From: Gemmatimonadota bacterium
Lineage (GTDB): Bacteria > Gemmatimonadota > Gemmatimonadetes > Gemmatimonadales > GWC2-71-9
Length of the DNA: 64,000 bases
Assembly (NCBI GenBank): GCA_025357945.1
Contig: JANYLJ010000032.1
Span: 2,501 to 66,500, forward strand
Reading direction: 5' to 3'
The position numbers and the translations under genes were made by a program. This document shows positions 8,502 to 16,381 of the stretch, piece by piece; the first letter of the stretch is position 1; every line of letters starts with the position of its first letter. Under the pieces are notes generated by a model. The model saw nothing but the letters and a program-made list of their open reading frames with translations. It searched no databases and was not told the DNA's origin.

Positions 8502-8811
8502 GGTGTCCTCCGTGCATCGGGTGGCTCGATTTCGGGGACGCCGGCGTTCGGTCGCACGTGTGAGCTGCGGCTGGTACGCCGGCGGACTCCGCGAGTTGAG
8601 CGATCGGTGGTGCCGCTTTCGATTGTACCGCCCGTCCGCGTGGTGCGCCAGCCCCCGGACCTTCCGCTCCCAAGGCGCGCTCGTGAGTGCTGGTGAGCGC
8701 TCGCGTGGCCGTTCGTCCTGCGCCACGGTCCCGAATCGGGCCTGCGCCAGGAGGGCAGCGACCCGCGTCGGCGTGCGCCGAAGTATTGGCGCGCCGGAAC
8801 ATGACGGGTAT
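8502..8811. other. Intergenic region with a copy of part of tRNA-Pro
   Basis: No convincing gene is seen on either strand; the open frames here are Arg/Pro-rich shadows. Positions 8657-8673 read GGACCTTCCGCTCCCAA, identical to bases 10870-10886 in the tRNA-Pro gene (anticodon loop, variable loop and start of the T stem). The match begins to fail on both sides, so it is not a functional tRNA. It could be an old attachment-site repeat. Confidence 0.45.
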
Positions 8812-9009
8812 TTACGGCACGTCGTGGAGTGCCATTCGGACTCTGCGCCGGTCTCGGAACGGGAGTTCCTCGACGAGCGCTTGAATGCGCTCTACTCGCG
8901 TGCGGGGAGCCGGTGCTGCTGAACTGAGTGGGTGCCCGCTGGTTAAGCGATCACCGGATTGTCGTGTCCGACGAGACGCCGCCAGTACGCGTTCGTCCAG
9001 ATGATTCAT
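8812..9009 (-). CDS. Small ORF coupled to MFS transporter gene
   Basis: A 65-codon frame whose ATG overlaps the stop of the MFS gene by four bases (ATGA), the same arrangement as many genuine gene pairs in this window. The product begins MNHLDERVLAASRRT and ends in a charged, helix-prone tail (RVERIQALVEELPFRDRRRV). No known family is recognised and third-position GC is not strongly biased. It may be a real small protein or a decayed C-terminal gene remnant. Confidence 0.35.
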   Translation of the reverse strand: MNHLDERVLAASRRTRQSGDRLTSGHPLSSAAPAPRTRVERIQALVEELPFRDRRRVRMALHDVP

Positions 9010-10196
9010 CGCGACCGCGGCACAAGCCACACCAACCCGACGGCCGCCACACCAGCAAGCGCCGCTCCCATTTCAAACGCGGCCGCCGGACTCACCCGGT
9101 CCCAGACAAGTCCGAAGATCACCGATGCCGGCAACGCGCCCAGCCCAATAGTGAAGTTGTACCACCCGAACGCCGTACCGCGTTTTGACGCCGGCACGAG
9201 ATCGGCGACCAGCGCTTTCTCCACGCCTTCTGTGAGCCCGAAGTACAGGCCGTACACCAGAAAGAGTGCCCACACCTGCCACTCAGTGGTCGCGCGCCCG
9301 AACAGCAAATACACGATCGCATAGACAATCCACCCGGCGACAATCAGCGGCTTTCTGCCGAGCTTGTCCGACAGCGCTCCTCCCGGAGTATTTGTCAGCG
9401 ACTTCACCAAATTGTGCGCCGCCCACAACAGTGGAATCATCGCCGCGGCAACGCCGAGCTGGGACGCGCGTAGCAGGAGAAATGCGTCGGTCGAGCAACC
9501 AAGGGTGAAGACGAGCAACACCAACAGATATTTCCAAAACGGGCGGCCCAGCGCCTGATCATTTTTAGCCGAAGCGGCGGCAATCGGCAATGCGTCTGCA
9601 TTAATCTGCGGCCCCACATTATGCTTCTCCTTCACAAACACCACCAACACCATGATTCCCAGCACACCCGGAATCGCCGACCACAAGAATACTGAGCGGA
9701 TTGCCACGCCCGTGCGGTGCATCAACAGCCAGGCGAGCAGCGGCCCGAGCACGGCTCCGAGATTGTCCGCCGCCCGATGAAACCCGAATACCCGCCCACG
9801 GTCCGATGCAGCGGCTGCATCGGCCAACAGCGCGTCGCGCGGCGAAGTCCGAATCCCCTTCCCCACCCGGTCACTCACTCGGATTGCCAGCACTTGCGAC
9901 GCGCTCGTCGCCAGCCCGACTAACGGCCGCATTGCCGCCGCGAGCCCGTAGCCGAACAGCACGAGTGGTTTCCGCCGTACGCGATCACTCCACCACCCGC
10001 TTGCCAGTTTCAACATCGCGGCCGTGGACTCGGCGAACCCCTCAATGGTCCCAATGGTCGCCGCGCTCGCGCCGAGCACCGTCATGAGAAAAATCGGCAG
10101 CAGCGGATAGATCATCTCGCTCGACACGTCGGACAGCAGACTGACGACGCCGAGCGCTTTGACGTTGCGTGGCAGAGGCCGCCGCACGTCGGTCAC
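9006..10196 (-). CDS. MFS transporter
   Basis: A 396-residue major facilitator with about 12 membrane helices. The loop 2-3 motif A is visible as GWWSDRVRRKPLVLFGYG, and a second conserved loop as SDRVGKGIRTSPRDALLADA; the C-terminal half repeats the motif as GGALSDKLGRKPLIVAGW. This subgroup is annotated only as generic MFS and the substrate cannot be predicted. Third-position GC is visibly lower than in neighbouring genes (for example around 9536-9680), which suggests acquisition. No regulator lies beside it. Confidence 0.88.
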   Translation of the reverse strand: MTDVRRPLPRNVKALGVVSLLSDVSSEMIYPLLPIFLMTVLGASAATIGTIEGFAESTAAMLKLASGWWSDRVRRKPLVLFGYGLAAAMRPLVGLATSASQVLAIRVSDRVGKGIRTSPRDALLADAAAASDRGRVFGFHRAADNLGAVLGPLLAWLLMHRTGVAIRSVFLWSAIPGVLGIMVLVVFVKEKHNVGPQINADALPIAAASAKNDQALGRPFWKYLLVLLVFTLGCSTDAFLLLRASQLGVAAAMIPLLWAAHNLVKSLTNTPGGALSDKLGRKPLIVAGWIVYAIVYLLFGRATTEWQVWALFLVYGLYFGLTEGVEKALVADLVPASKRGTAFGWYNFTIGLGALPASVIFGLVWDRVSPAAAFEMGAALAGVAAVGLVWLVPRSR

Positions 10197-10203
10197 GGGC
10201 TGG

Positions 10204-10455
10204 TTAGCTCACGCCGTGAACTTCGGCGTCGTCGCCCACCGTCACCTCACGGCGCACCTGCTCAAGCGTCACGCGATCACCGATCATCGAATTGGAGAGC
10301 GTACAATTCACGAGACGGGCGTTGCCGCCGATGATCGAGTCGCGCACAACGGATGTCGTCACCGAAGGGCCGGCAGCGATCGACGCGTTGGGGCCGATGG
10401 TCAAACCGGTGAGTGTCACGCCGTGATCAATCACGTACTGAAACGCGTCAGTCAA
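10204..10455 (-). pseudogene. Remnant of sugar-phosphate nucleotidyltransferase C-terminus
   Basis: An 83-codon fragment preceded directly by a TAA in the same frame; the first possible start is TTG. Residues 1-12 (TDAFQYVIDHG) look like the LTDAxQ-type helix of an NTP-transferase domain. Residues 20-80 are left-handed beta-helix repeats (IGPNASIAAGPSV, VVRDSIIGGNARL, SNSMIGDRVTLEQV) ending in VTVGDDAEV, as in long glucose-1-phosphate nucleotidyltransferases. The catalytic N-terminus and the segment linking the two parts are missing, so this is taken as a decayed gene. It may still be expressed as a short LbH protein. Confidence 0.6.
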
Positions 10456-10802
10456 TTAGAACTCACCACTGTTTGCCGGCTGTTTGAGCGCGTTGACATT
10501 GGTCCCGTTTGGATACAGCCCATCGTTAGAGTAACCGGGAGGGGGGGGGACGTCACCGCTTGGCCATGGAACTGCTCCGGCTTGGACGCACAGGCAGCTA
10601 ACGAGCGCGAGCACAAGGTGGGGGCGCGTAGTGCACTGTCATCGCTTCGTTCGATGGAGACGCGCGCGGCAGAATTGGTCGTCGGGTCGGGGACGTCGAC
10701 GCCAATCTACACCGGGGGGGCGATCCCGTTACCTCGGGCTGAGATTGGTCACGGGCGGTCGATTCTGCACGATTCGGTTCGCACCATTCCCGAAACGAGA
10801 AG
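10456..10802. other. Intergenic region with doubtful 52-codon ORF
   Basis: No recognised gene. On the minus strand a GTG at 10614 opens a 52-codon frame ending at 10456 that starts with a hydrophobic stretch (LALVSCLCVQAGAVPW), runs through an uninterrupted nine-C tract (10541-10549 region) and ends NVNALKQPANSGEF. It is in frame with the nucleotidyltransferase remnant and separated from it only by TAA. It could be another gene remnant or chance. Base composition is less GC-rich than in the flanking operons. Confidence 0.35.
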
Positions 10803-10830
10803 CCCCGCAACGCCGTTCGACGTTGCGGGG
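10803..10830 (-). terminator. Intrinsic terminator after tRNA-Pro
   Basis: CCCCGCAACG and CGTTGCGGGG form a perfect ten-base stem with an eight-base loop, 15 bases downstream of tRNA-Pro on the minus strand. The following minus-strand bases CTTCTCGTTT are moderately T-rich. It would end the rph-rdgB-tRNA transcript. On the plus strand the hairpin is followed by TTT, so it may act in both directions. Confidence 0.75.
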
Positions 10831-10845
10831 TTTCGAGTTAAATCA

Positions 10846-10919
10846 TCGGGGCGCCGGGATTTGAACCCGGGACCTTCCGCTCCCAAAGCGGACGCGCTAC
10901 CGGACTGCGCCACGCCCCG
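10846..10919 (-). tRNA. tRNA-Pro (anticodon UGG)
   Basis: A complete cloverleaf on the minus strand: acceptor CGGGGCG/CGCCCCG, D-arm with GCGCAGTCCGGTAGCGC, anticodon stem TCCGC/GCGGA with loop TTTGGGA, and T-arm CCGGG TTCAAAT CCCGG. The discriminator is A and CCA is not encoded. It begins 11 bases after the stop of rdgB on the same strand and is followed by a strong hairpin, so it is probably processed from the protein-coding operon transcript. Confidence 0.97.
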
Positions 10920-10930
10920 AACCGGCAAAT

Positions 10931-11566
10931 CTACACGGGCCTGCCCTGAAGCACGGCGGCAAGCGCAGCCACGGCGCGCGCACGGTGCGAGATGGCGTGT
11001 TTTTCCGCTGGTTTCGCCTCCCCGAACGTGCGGCCCAGTTCGTCACTGAAAAAGATCGGGTCGTATCCAAACCCGTGACTGCCGCGTGGCGCGCGAAGAA
11101 TCCGCCCCTCGGTGACACCGGCGACGGTGATCTCGGGCAACCCGTCACGTTCGCCGGGTGCGGACGCGATCACCAGCACGCAGCGATACCGCGCAGTTCG
11201 GAGCGCGTCAGGGACGTCGACGAGTCGCGTGAGCAACAGCGCGTTATTGGCCTCGGTCACCCGTTCGTCGGCGCCGTCAAGACCGGCGAATCGCCTTGAC
11301 TGGACACCGGGCGCCCCGCGGAGCGCGTCCACCTCGAGTCCGGAATCGTCGGCGAGCGTCGCGAGGTGCGAGCGGGCCGCGAACCATCGCGCCTTGGACC
11401 GAGCGTTCGCTTCGAAGGAGTCAAACGGTTCGAGCTGCGCTTCCGCCGCTGACTCGGCGAGATCAATGTCCGCCGGGAACACGATGCCGAACGGGAGTGA
11501 GGCCAGGAGGGTGCGGAATTCGGCTTGCTTGCCGCGATTCCTGGTCGCGACGAGGAGTCGCGTCAC
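10931..11566 (-). CDS. rdgB: XTP/dITP pyrophosphatase (RdgB/HAM1)
   Basis: Removes non-canonical purine nucleotides by hydrolysing XTP, dITP and ITP to monophosphates. The 211 residues show the family landmarks: N-terminal [14 protein letters not shown], the [27 protein letters not shown] segment (quoted in part: [17 protein letters not shown]) and C-terminal [10 protein letters not shown] with [10 protein letters not shown]. The start overlaps the stop of rph by ATGA, a common rph-rdgB pairing. Confidence 0.96.
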   Translation of the reverse strand: MTRLLVATRNRGKQAEFRTLLASLPFGIVFPADIDLAESAAEAQLEPFDSFEANARSKARWFAARSHLATLADDSGLEVDALRGAPGVQSRRFAGLDGADERVTEANNALLLTRLVDVPDALRTARYRCVLVIASAPGERDGLPEITVAGVTEGRILRAPRGSHGFGYDPIFFSDELGRTFGEAKPAEKHAISHRARAVAALAAVLQGRPV

Positions 11567-12273
11567 ACGCCGATGGCGGCCCGCTGTAATGCGAAGAGTT
11601 GATGGAGGCCGCCTTGCGCCAGGTCGAGCAGCGCAGTCAGTTCGGCCCGGTCGAAGGTGCCGTGCTCACCAGTACCCTGCACTTCGACGTACGCGTCCGG
11701 TTCGAGCATGACCACATTCGCGTCGACCTCGGCATCACGATCCTCGAGGTATGCCAGGTCGAGCCGGTGCTCGCCCGCCACCTTTCCCACCGACACCGCC
11801 GCAATAAAGCGCGCGAATGCCGATGGCTTACTGGTTTGCTCGGCGAGCCAGGCACAGGCATCGTGGAGTGCCACGCAGGCGCCGGTGATGCTGGCACAGC
11901 GGGTGCCACCATCGGCAACGAGCACGTCACAGTCGACCTTGATGGTGTATTCACCGAAGGCGAAATTTCGCATCGCGGCGCGCAGGGAGCGGCCGATCAG
12001 GCGCTGGATCTCGTAGGTGCGTCCACCGGGTCCGTGGCGCTCACGGTCGTTGCGTTCTGACGTGGCGCGCGGCAGCATGGCATACTCGGCCGTCACCCAG
12101 CCCTCGCCACTGCCCTTCTTGAAGCGCGGCACACCTTCCTCAACGCTCGCGGTGCAATGGACCAGGGTACCACCCATGCGCACCAGGCACGACCCTTCGG
12201 CGTAGGGATTGGTGCGGCGCTCGAGCACGGTGGCCCGAAGTTCGGTGTTGGTGCGGCCATCAGGACGAGGCAC
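11563..12273 (-). CDS. rph: Ribonuclease PH
   Basis: A phosphate-dependent 3'-5' exoribonuclease that trims tRNA precursors. The GTG start is chosen because the protein then begins with [12 protein letters not shown], the usual RNase PH N-terminus, giving 236 residues. An upstream start would add a stretch unlike the family. [18 protein letters not shown], the [15 protein letters not shown] segment and [19 protein letters not shown] are clear family motifs. The gene overlaps rfaE2 by 14 bases and rdgB by four. Confidence 0.95.
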   Translation of the reverse strand: MPRPDGRTNTELRATVLERRTNPYAEGSCLVRMGGTLVHCTASVEEGVPRFKKGSGEGWVTAEYAMLPRATSERNDRERHGPGGRTYEIQRLIGRSLRAAMRNFAFGEYTIKVDCDVLVADGGTRCASITGACVALHDACAWLAEQTSKPSAFARFIAAVSVGKVAGEHRLDLAYLEDRDAEVDANVVMLEPDAYVEVQGTGEHGTFDRAELTALLDLAQGGLHQLFALQRAAIGV

Positions 12274-12748
12274 GGAGGCGCTCCAGGATACGTGTGGTGG
12301 AACGGTCCGGCAGCACGGGAATGATTTCGACGCGGCCGCCGTTCCGGCGGACGAGGTCGGCGCCGACGACGGTGTCGGGGGTGTAGTCACCACCCTTCAC
12401 CAGCACGTCCGGTACCAGGGCTTCCAGCAGCGCCATCGGCGTGGGTTCATCAAAGAGCACGACGCAATCCACGCAGCCGAGTGCCGCGACAACCCGAGCG
12501 CGATCGTCTTCACATACGAGCGGTCGCTCACGGCCCTTGCCCAGGGTCCGGACTGATGCGTCGGTGTTGATGCCGACAACGAGAACGGTGCCCAATGCCG
12601 CGGCCTGTTCAAGCAGGGCGACATGACCGGCATGGAAGAGGTCGAACACGCCGTTGGTGAACACCACCGGACCGGGCGCCTGCGCACGCCACGCGGCGGC
12701 AGCGTCGCGCGACCTGATCTTCCCGGCGCTGGTGCCGGTTGGGGTCAG
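12260..12748 (-). CDS. rfaE2: D-glycero-beta-D-manno-heptose 1-phosphate adenylyltransferase, CTG start
   Basis: Makes ADP-heptose for the lipopolysaccharide core. The nucleotidyltransferase motif [20 protein letters not shown] and the KGGDY segment are clear. The first GTG in frame (12667) would cut off the conserved N-terminal helix. Upstream the frame reads [21 protein letters not shown], matching the family's N-terminus, and the only plausible start is CTG at 12748-12746. That CTG overlaps the TGA of the upstream gene (CTGA), and a GAGGA Shine-Dalgarno sits six bases before it. Length is then 162 residues, normal for the stand-alone enzyme. Confidence 0.9.
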   Translation of the reverse strand: MTPTGTSAGKIRSRDAAAAWRAQAPGPVVFTNGVFDLFHAGHVALLEQAAALGTVLVVGINTDASVRTLGKGRERPLVCEDDRARVVAALGCVDCVVLFDEPTPMALLEALVPDVLVKGGDYTPDTVVGADLVRRNGGRVEIIPVLPDRSTTRILERLRASS

Positions 12749-13116
12749 AGCGGTTCCTCGGCCTTCGGCTTGAAGTGCAGCAGCTTGATCCCGAAGATCG
12801 GCAAGTCGACCCGCTCGGTGTAGTCCGCGGAGATGGTGATCGTAGGCGGGCGACCGCCACGGCGGCGGATCACAATGCGCTTGGCCTCCGGCGGAAGGCC
12901 GAGGGTGTCGGCCTGCGCGACCAGCCGAATGCGAATGATCGAGTCGGTCAGCGTGGTGCCGAAGCGCGCGTCCGAACGCATCTCATCCTGAAATTGCTGA
13001 TAGTGCATCCACGGCGGAATAAAGCGGGCACCAAAATAAATGACCAGCACGGTCATGACGATCGTGCCGAGACACCCGATGCCGCCCTTGCCCGCGCGGT
13101 CCCGCAGCCGGTTCAC
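12745..13116 (-). CDS. Membrane-anchored protein resembling DUF4845
   Basis: A 123-residue protein. The GTG start overlaps the stop of the lptE-like gene by GTGA. One N-terminal membrane helix (GCLGTIVMTVLVIYFGARFI) is followed by PPWMHYQQFQDEMRSDARFG and a soluble beta domain ending at [11 protein letters not shown], the layout of DUF4845 proteins. Function unknown. It sits between the lptE-like gene and rfaE2 in a cell-envelope operon. Confidence 0.7.
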   Translation of the reverse strand: MNRLRDRAGKGGIGCLGTIVMTVLVIYFGARFIPPWMHYQQFQDEMRSDARFGTTLTDSIIRIRLVAQADTLGLPPEAKRIVIRRRGGRPPTITISADYTERVDLPIFGIKLLHFKPKAEEPL

Positions 13117-13619
13117 CAGTTGGAGTGCACTCCGTCGATGAGTCTCTTGACGAGGAGGTCGAGAGCTTTCTTCTTGCCGTCGGACTCGCGCCCTGGATCG
13201 TACTGTCCCGGCACCACCAGATTCTTGCCGTCCCACAACACGCGCCCGGTCTTCTGTTCGACGACCTCGATGTTAATGGTCATCTCGACCTGGCGCCTGG
13301 TCACGTTGACCTGAGCTGCGGTGCCGGCGGCAGCCGGGTTGCCCTGGAACGCCAGTGGTTGATCAGGATCGTAACGAAGGATCCGGCCGTGCACCACAGC
13401 GTCGGCCTGCTCTTCGGTGGCGGCACGCAATCCCAACCGTGACTCGACGGCCTGCTTGACCGCCTGGGTCACCAACAGCGTCAGCGTCGGATCCGCGGTG
13501 TCATTCAGGAACGACGGCACCGCCACGGTGCGGATCTCACGTGGCAGCCCACCGCCGGCGAAACCGAATGCGCAGCCGGCGACAACCAACGCGAACAGGC
13601 TACTGAGGGCGCGGCGCAA
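13113..13619 (-). CDS. lptE: LptE-like lipopolysaccharide-assembly lipoprotein
   Basis: A 168-residue lipoprotein (lipobox VVAGC) containing REIRTVAVPSFLNDTADPTL and VTQAVKQAVESRLGLR, the pattern of the LptE family, which plugs the LptD outer-membrane pore. The later YDPDQPLAFQGN and VNVTRRQVEMTINIEVV segments fit the conserved beta-sheet. It overlaps the upstream lipoprotein gene by 20 bases and the next gene by GTGA. Neighbouring rfaE2 supports an LPS role. lptD is not in the window. Confidence 0.82.
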   Translation of the reverse strand: MRRALSSLFALVVAGCAFGFAGGGLPREIRTVAVPSFLNDTADPTLTLLVTQAVKQAVESRLGLRAATEEQADAVVHGRILRYDPDQPLAFQGNPAAAGTAAQVNVTRRQVEMTINIEVVEQKTGRVLWDGKNLVVPGQYDPGRESDGKKKALDLLVKRLIDGVHSNW

Positions 13620-14289
13620 GCCACATCTCCCGGTCGAAGGTGAGCGGTTTCGGCAGCTTGTCGAACGTGATGTCGAGCCGGGCCGGACTGATCAGCACGT
13701 CGAGTCGCGACTTGACCGGATGGCGCGACGCGTCGAACACCGTCACCACCCGCCCGATCGGCTGACCGCCCTCGCTCACGTAGGTCTGCAGGTTGCCGAT
13801 GCCGTCGCGCACCCACCAGACGTATGCCGTAGTATCGGCGCCCCGGGTGTAGCGCCAAGCCGTGCGGTTCGCGTCACGATGTCCCTCGACCGTCCAGCCA
13901 GCCCCTGGCGGACGCGCGACGCCAACCATGCCCCAGAGGAGCGGATAGCTCGGCACCAGCTTCTGGACATCTTCCTGAGGCTGCGCCCAGACGGCTGTGT
14001 CGCCCACCACGAACGCCGACCCGGGATGGGCGCCGAGGGGGGCGCGGTACGTGAGCAGGAGCGAGTCCGGCGGCGCGATCCCGACGCTGCCACGCCCGGT
14101 GCCCTCGTCTTGATTGGCGGTCCAGTAGAAGCGTCGGGTGGTGTGCATCGTGGGTCGGAGCGAAGCGACCCAGGCGTCGACGTCGGCCGCCGGTAGCGGG
14201 CGAAGGGTGCCTACCACCGGCGCCACCGGAAACGCCGCCGCGCAGGCGGTCGCGCTCAGCGTTACGAGCAGGGGTATCAGGCGTCGCAT
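13600..14289 (-). CDS. Probable lipoprotein of unknown function
   Basis: A 229-residue exported protein starting MRRLIPLLVTLSATAC, a signal peptide ending in a weak lipobox. The mature part (HTTRRFYWTANQDEGTGRG, SLLLTYRAPLGAHPGSAFVV, LDVLISPARLDITFDKLPK) reads like a LolA/LolB-type half-barrel that binds lipid. That is only a fold guess. It overlaps the lptE-like gene by 20 bases, so its job may also be lipoprotein or LPS transport. Confidence 0.7.
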   Translation of the reverse strand: MRRLIPLLVTLSATACAAAFPVAPVVGTLRPLPAADVDAWVASLRPTMHTTRRFYWTANQDEGTGRGSVGIAPPDSLLLTYRAPLGAHPGSAFVVGDTAVWAQPQEDVQKLVPSYPLLWGMVGVARPPGAGWTVEGHRDANRTAWRYTRGADTTAYVWWVRDGIGNLQTYVSEGGQPIGRVVTVFDASRHPVKSRLDVLISPARLDITFDKLPKPLTFDREMWLAPRPQ

Positions 14290-14332
14290 TGGCTGGAAAG
14301 TGGCCGGTAAGCAGGCTGGGCTCAACCCCGAG

Positions 14333-16381
14333 TCACCGGTGGATCGATCGGATGAGGTCGCCTTGCGCGATCCGGGCCAGGCCCGCGTAGCTGCCGGTGA
14401 CCCTGCCGAAGACGGTGTAGTGGCCGTCGAGGTGCGGCTGGGCACTCAGGTTGATGAACCACTGGCTGCCGCCGGTGTCGGGGCCGGAAAGCGCCATGCC
14501 AAGCATCGGCAGCGAGTAACGCTCCCGGTTGATCTCGTCGCGAATCGACCATCCTGGGCCGCCGTTGCCGGTGCCCGCCCTGTCGCCATCCTGGACGACA
14601 AAATTGGGCACGACGCGGTGCCAGCGATTGCCGTCAAAGTAGTGGCGGTCAACCAGCCGCAGGAAATTGGCGACCGTGAGGGGTGCCTCGTGGCCGAGGA
14701 GTTGTACCTCGATGGTCCCCCGCCCTTCGACTTCGATGGTGACATGCGGATCGTCGGCGGCGAGCAGGTAGGTCCGAACCAGTGTCCGGTAGTCGTCCAG
14801 CGTGAGGTGCGTATCGATCGGCCACTTGTCGCCCCAGCGTTGCGCCAATTCGGGCCAGCTTCGGGTTGCCTCGGCGAGCAGGATCGGGTCGGCCGGCCGC
14901 TCGAGAAACGCCCGGTGGTTGGCGTCGTCCAGCGTGGCGACGATCTGCGGTTGCTGCCGGGAGAGCGCTCGCAGGGTGCCGAAGACCGCGAGTCGAGCGT
15001 CAGATTCCGGATCAGCCTGACTCTGGCGCCAAGCCGTGACCAGTGGGTCGAGGTCCTGGGCTGCCACCGCTGGGCGCAACGCGGTCGCTGCCGCGGCACG
15101 AACGCCGGCATCGGCCACGAGGAGGCGGGAGCGGGCGGCCGCCGTGAGCGCCGTGTCGGCCACGGCCGTTGCGGTGCTACCCCGAGCTCCCCGCCATGCG
15201 TCGAGGGCCGCCGCCTGAACACGGGGGTCCCGGTCGCCGAGCCCGGCGCGGAACACGGCCGGGTCGGCGGGGGCGAGCGAGCCCCATGCCTGCAGGGCGG
15301 CGATGCGCCCGCGGAAGTCGGCGCTATCGCGCCACGTGCGCGCACGCCGCGCGAACGCCGCGGTGTCGGCCCGGGCCAACGCGGCCAACCCCGCCCGCCG
15401 CATCGCCCAAGTTGCATCCTTCCGATCCATCATGGCGTTCAGCGCTCGCGTGGCGATGCTTCCCTTCAGTTCGCCGAGCGCAGTGACGGCCGCGACTCGC
15501 ACGTTCGGATCGCCGTCGGCGAGCAGCGGCATCACCTTATTGGCCGAGCCAGAATCGGCGAATGTGGCGAGTGATGTCACCGCGTTGATGCGGACGCCGG
15601 GCTGGTCGTCGTCGAGCGCGCGTGCCAGCTCGGCCTTGACGGCGCTCGCCGCGAGGCCGCTGGTGTCGGCGAATTTCCTGGTGAGCCATTTTGCCGCGAT
15701 CTCGCGAACGAATGGGGTTTGATCCCGGATCGCCGTTTGCAGCGCGCGGCCGGCCGCCGGTACCCGCAAACGGCCAAGCGCGTAGAGCGCACGCCAGCGC
15801 AAGTCGACGGAGGTGTCGTCTGCGAAATAAAGCATCGCTGGTGCTGGCATCAGGGGCCCAAGCTGCCACCCGTCGAGCAACGCGTTCGGAGCGAACGCGG
15901 CCCGTCGCGCGAACGGCATGTCGGTGGCTCCGGAGAGCACCACCCCGGTGAAGCGGGCGGCGGCCGACCCACCGATGCGCGCCAGCGCCGTCGCGGCCTC
16001 GCCAACCGCGTCGGCGCTGAGCGAGTCGGGTGCGCGGAGCCGGGCGATGATAGCGTCCACCGCTGACGAATCGCGCATCAGTCCCAACGCAAAGAACGTG
16101 GCGGTGACCACGTTCCGGTCTGGGTCTGCCAGCAGCGGGAGCAACATGGCGATGCCGCGACGATCGCCGAGGCGGCCCACGGTTGTCGCCGCCGTCTGAC
16201 GCACGAGCGGATCGGGATCGTTCAGGCCACGAGCGAGCACCACCGGGTCGAAGGCGCGACGGTCCTCCGTCATCACCAGCGGCGCCAGCGCTTCCACCTG
16301 GGTGGGATCCTGGGCGGTGAGCGGAATCGCCCACGTCACCGCGGAAAGGAGCGTCAGGGCAAGGGCGCGAGGGAGCATCAA
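14333..16381 (-). CDS. HEAT-repeat protein with C-terminal cyclophilin domain
   Basis: A 682-residue secreted protein. A signal peptide (about 1-23, ending TAQD) is followed by a long alpha-helical solenoid (about 40-480) with HEAT-like units such as DPDPLVRQTAATTVGRLGD and DRDPRVQAAALDAWRGA. Residues about 540-682 form a cyclophilin-type peptidyl-prolyl isomerase: GTIEVQLLGHEAPLTVANFL, RWHRVVPNFVVQDGD with the catalytic Arg, GSQWFINLS, and LDGHYTVFGRVTG. It probably folds or scaffolds envelope proteins. The start overlaps the thioesterase stop by four bases. Confidence 0.9.
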   Translation of the reverse strand: MMLPRALALTLLSAVTWAIPLTAQDPTQVEALAPLVMTEDRRAFDPVVLARGLNDPDPLVRQTAATTVGRLGDRRGIAMLLPLLADPDRNVVTATFFALGLMRDSSAVDAIIARLRAPDSLSADAVGEAATALARIGGSAAARFTGVVLSGATDMPFARRAAFAPNALLDGWQLGPLMPAPAMLYFADDTSVDLRWRALYALGRLRVPAAGRALQTAIRDQTPFVREIAAKWLTRKFADTSGLAASAVKAELARALDDDQPGVRINAVTSLATFADSGSANKVMPLLADGDPNVRVAAVTALGELKGSIATRALNAMMDRKDATWAMRRAGLAALARADTAAFARRARTWRDSADFRGRIAALQAWGSLAPADPAVFRAGLGDRDPRVQAAALDAWRGARGSTATAVADTALTAAARSRLLVADAGVRAAAATALRPAVAAQDLDPLVTAWRQSQADPESDARLAVFGTLRALSRQQPQIVATLDDANHRAFLERPADPILLAEATRSWPELAQRWGDKWPIDTHLTLDDYRTLVRTYLLAADDPHVTIEVEGRGTIEVQLLGHEAPLTVANFLRLVDRHYFDGNRWHRVVPNFVVQDGDRAGTGNGGPGWSIRDEINRERYSLPMLGMALSGPDTGGSQWFINLSAQPHLDGHYTVFGRVTGSYAGLARIAQGDLIRSIHR

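Noticed and set aside
8425..8802. Alternative frame for the small lipoprotein starting at an ATG near 8513
   Set aside because: The ATG (MHGGHHPTPHV...) reads a different frame that ends quickly in Arg-rich sequence and lacks the lipobox; the in-frame ATC with GGAGG fits better.
10159..11049. A 296-codon plus-strand frame through tRNA-Pro
   Set aside because: It runs through the tRNA gene and the antisense strand of rdgB and contains no recognisable domain.
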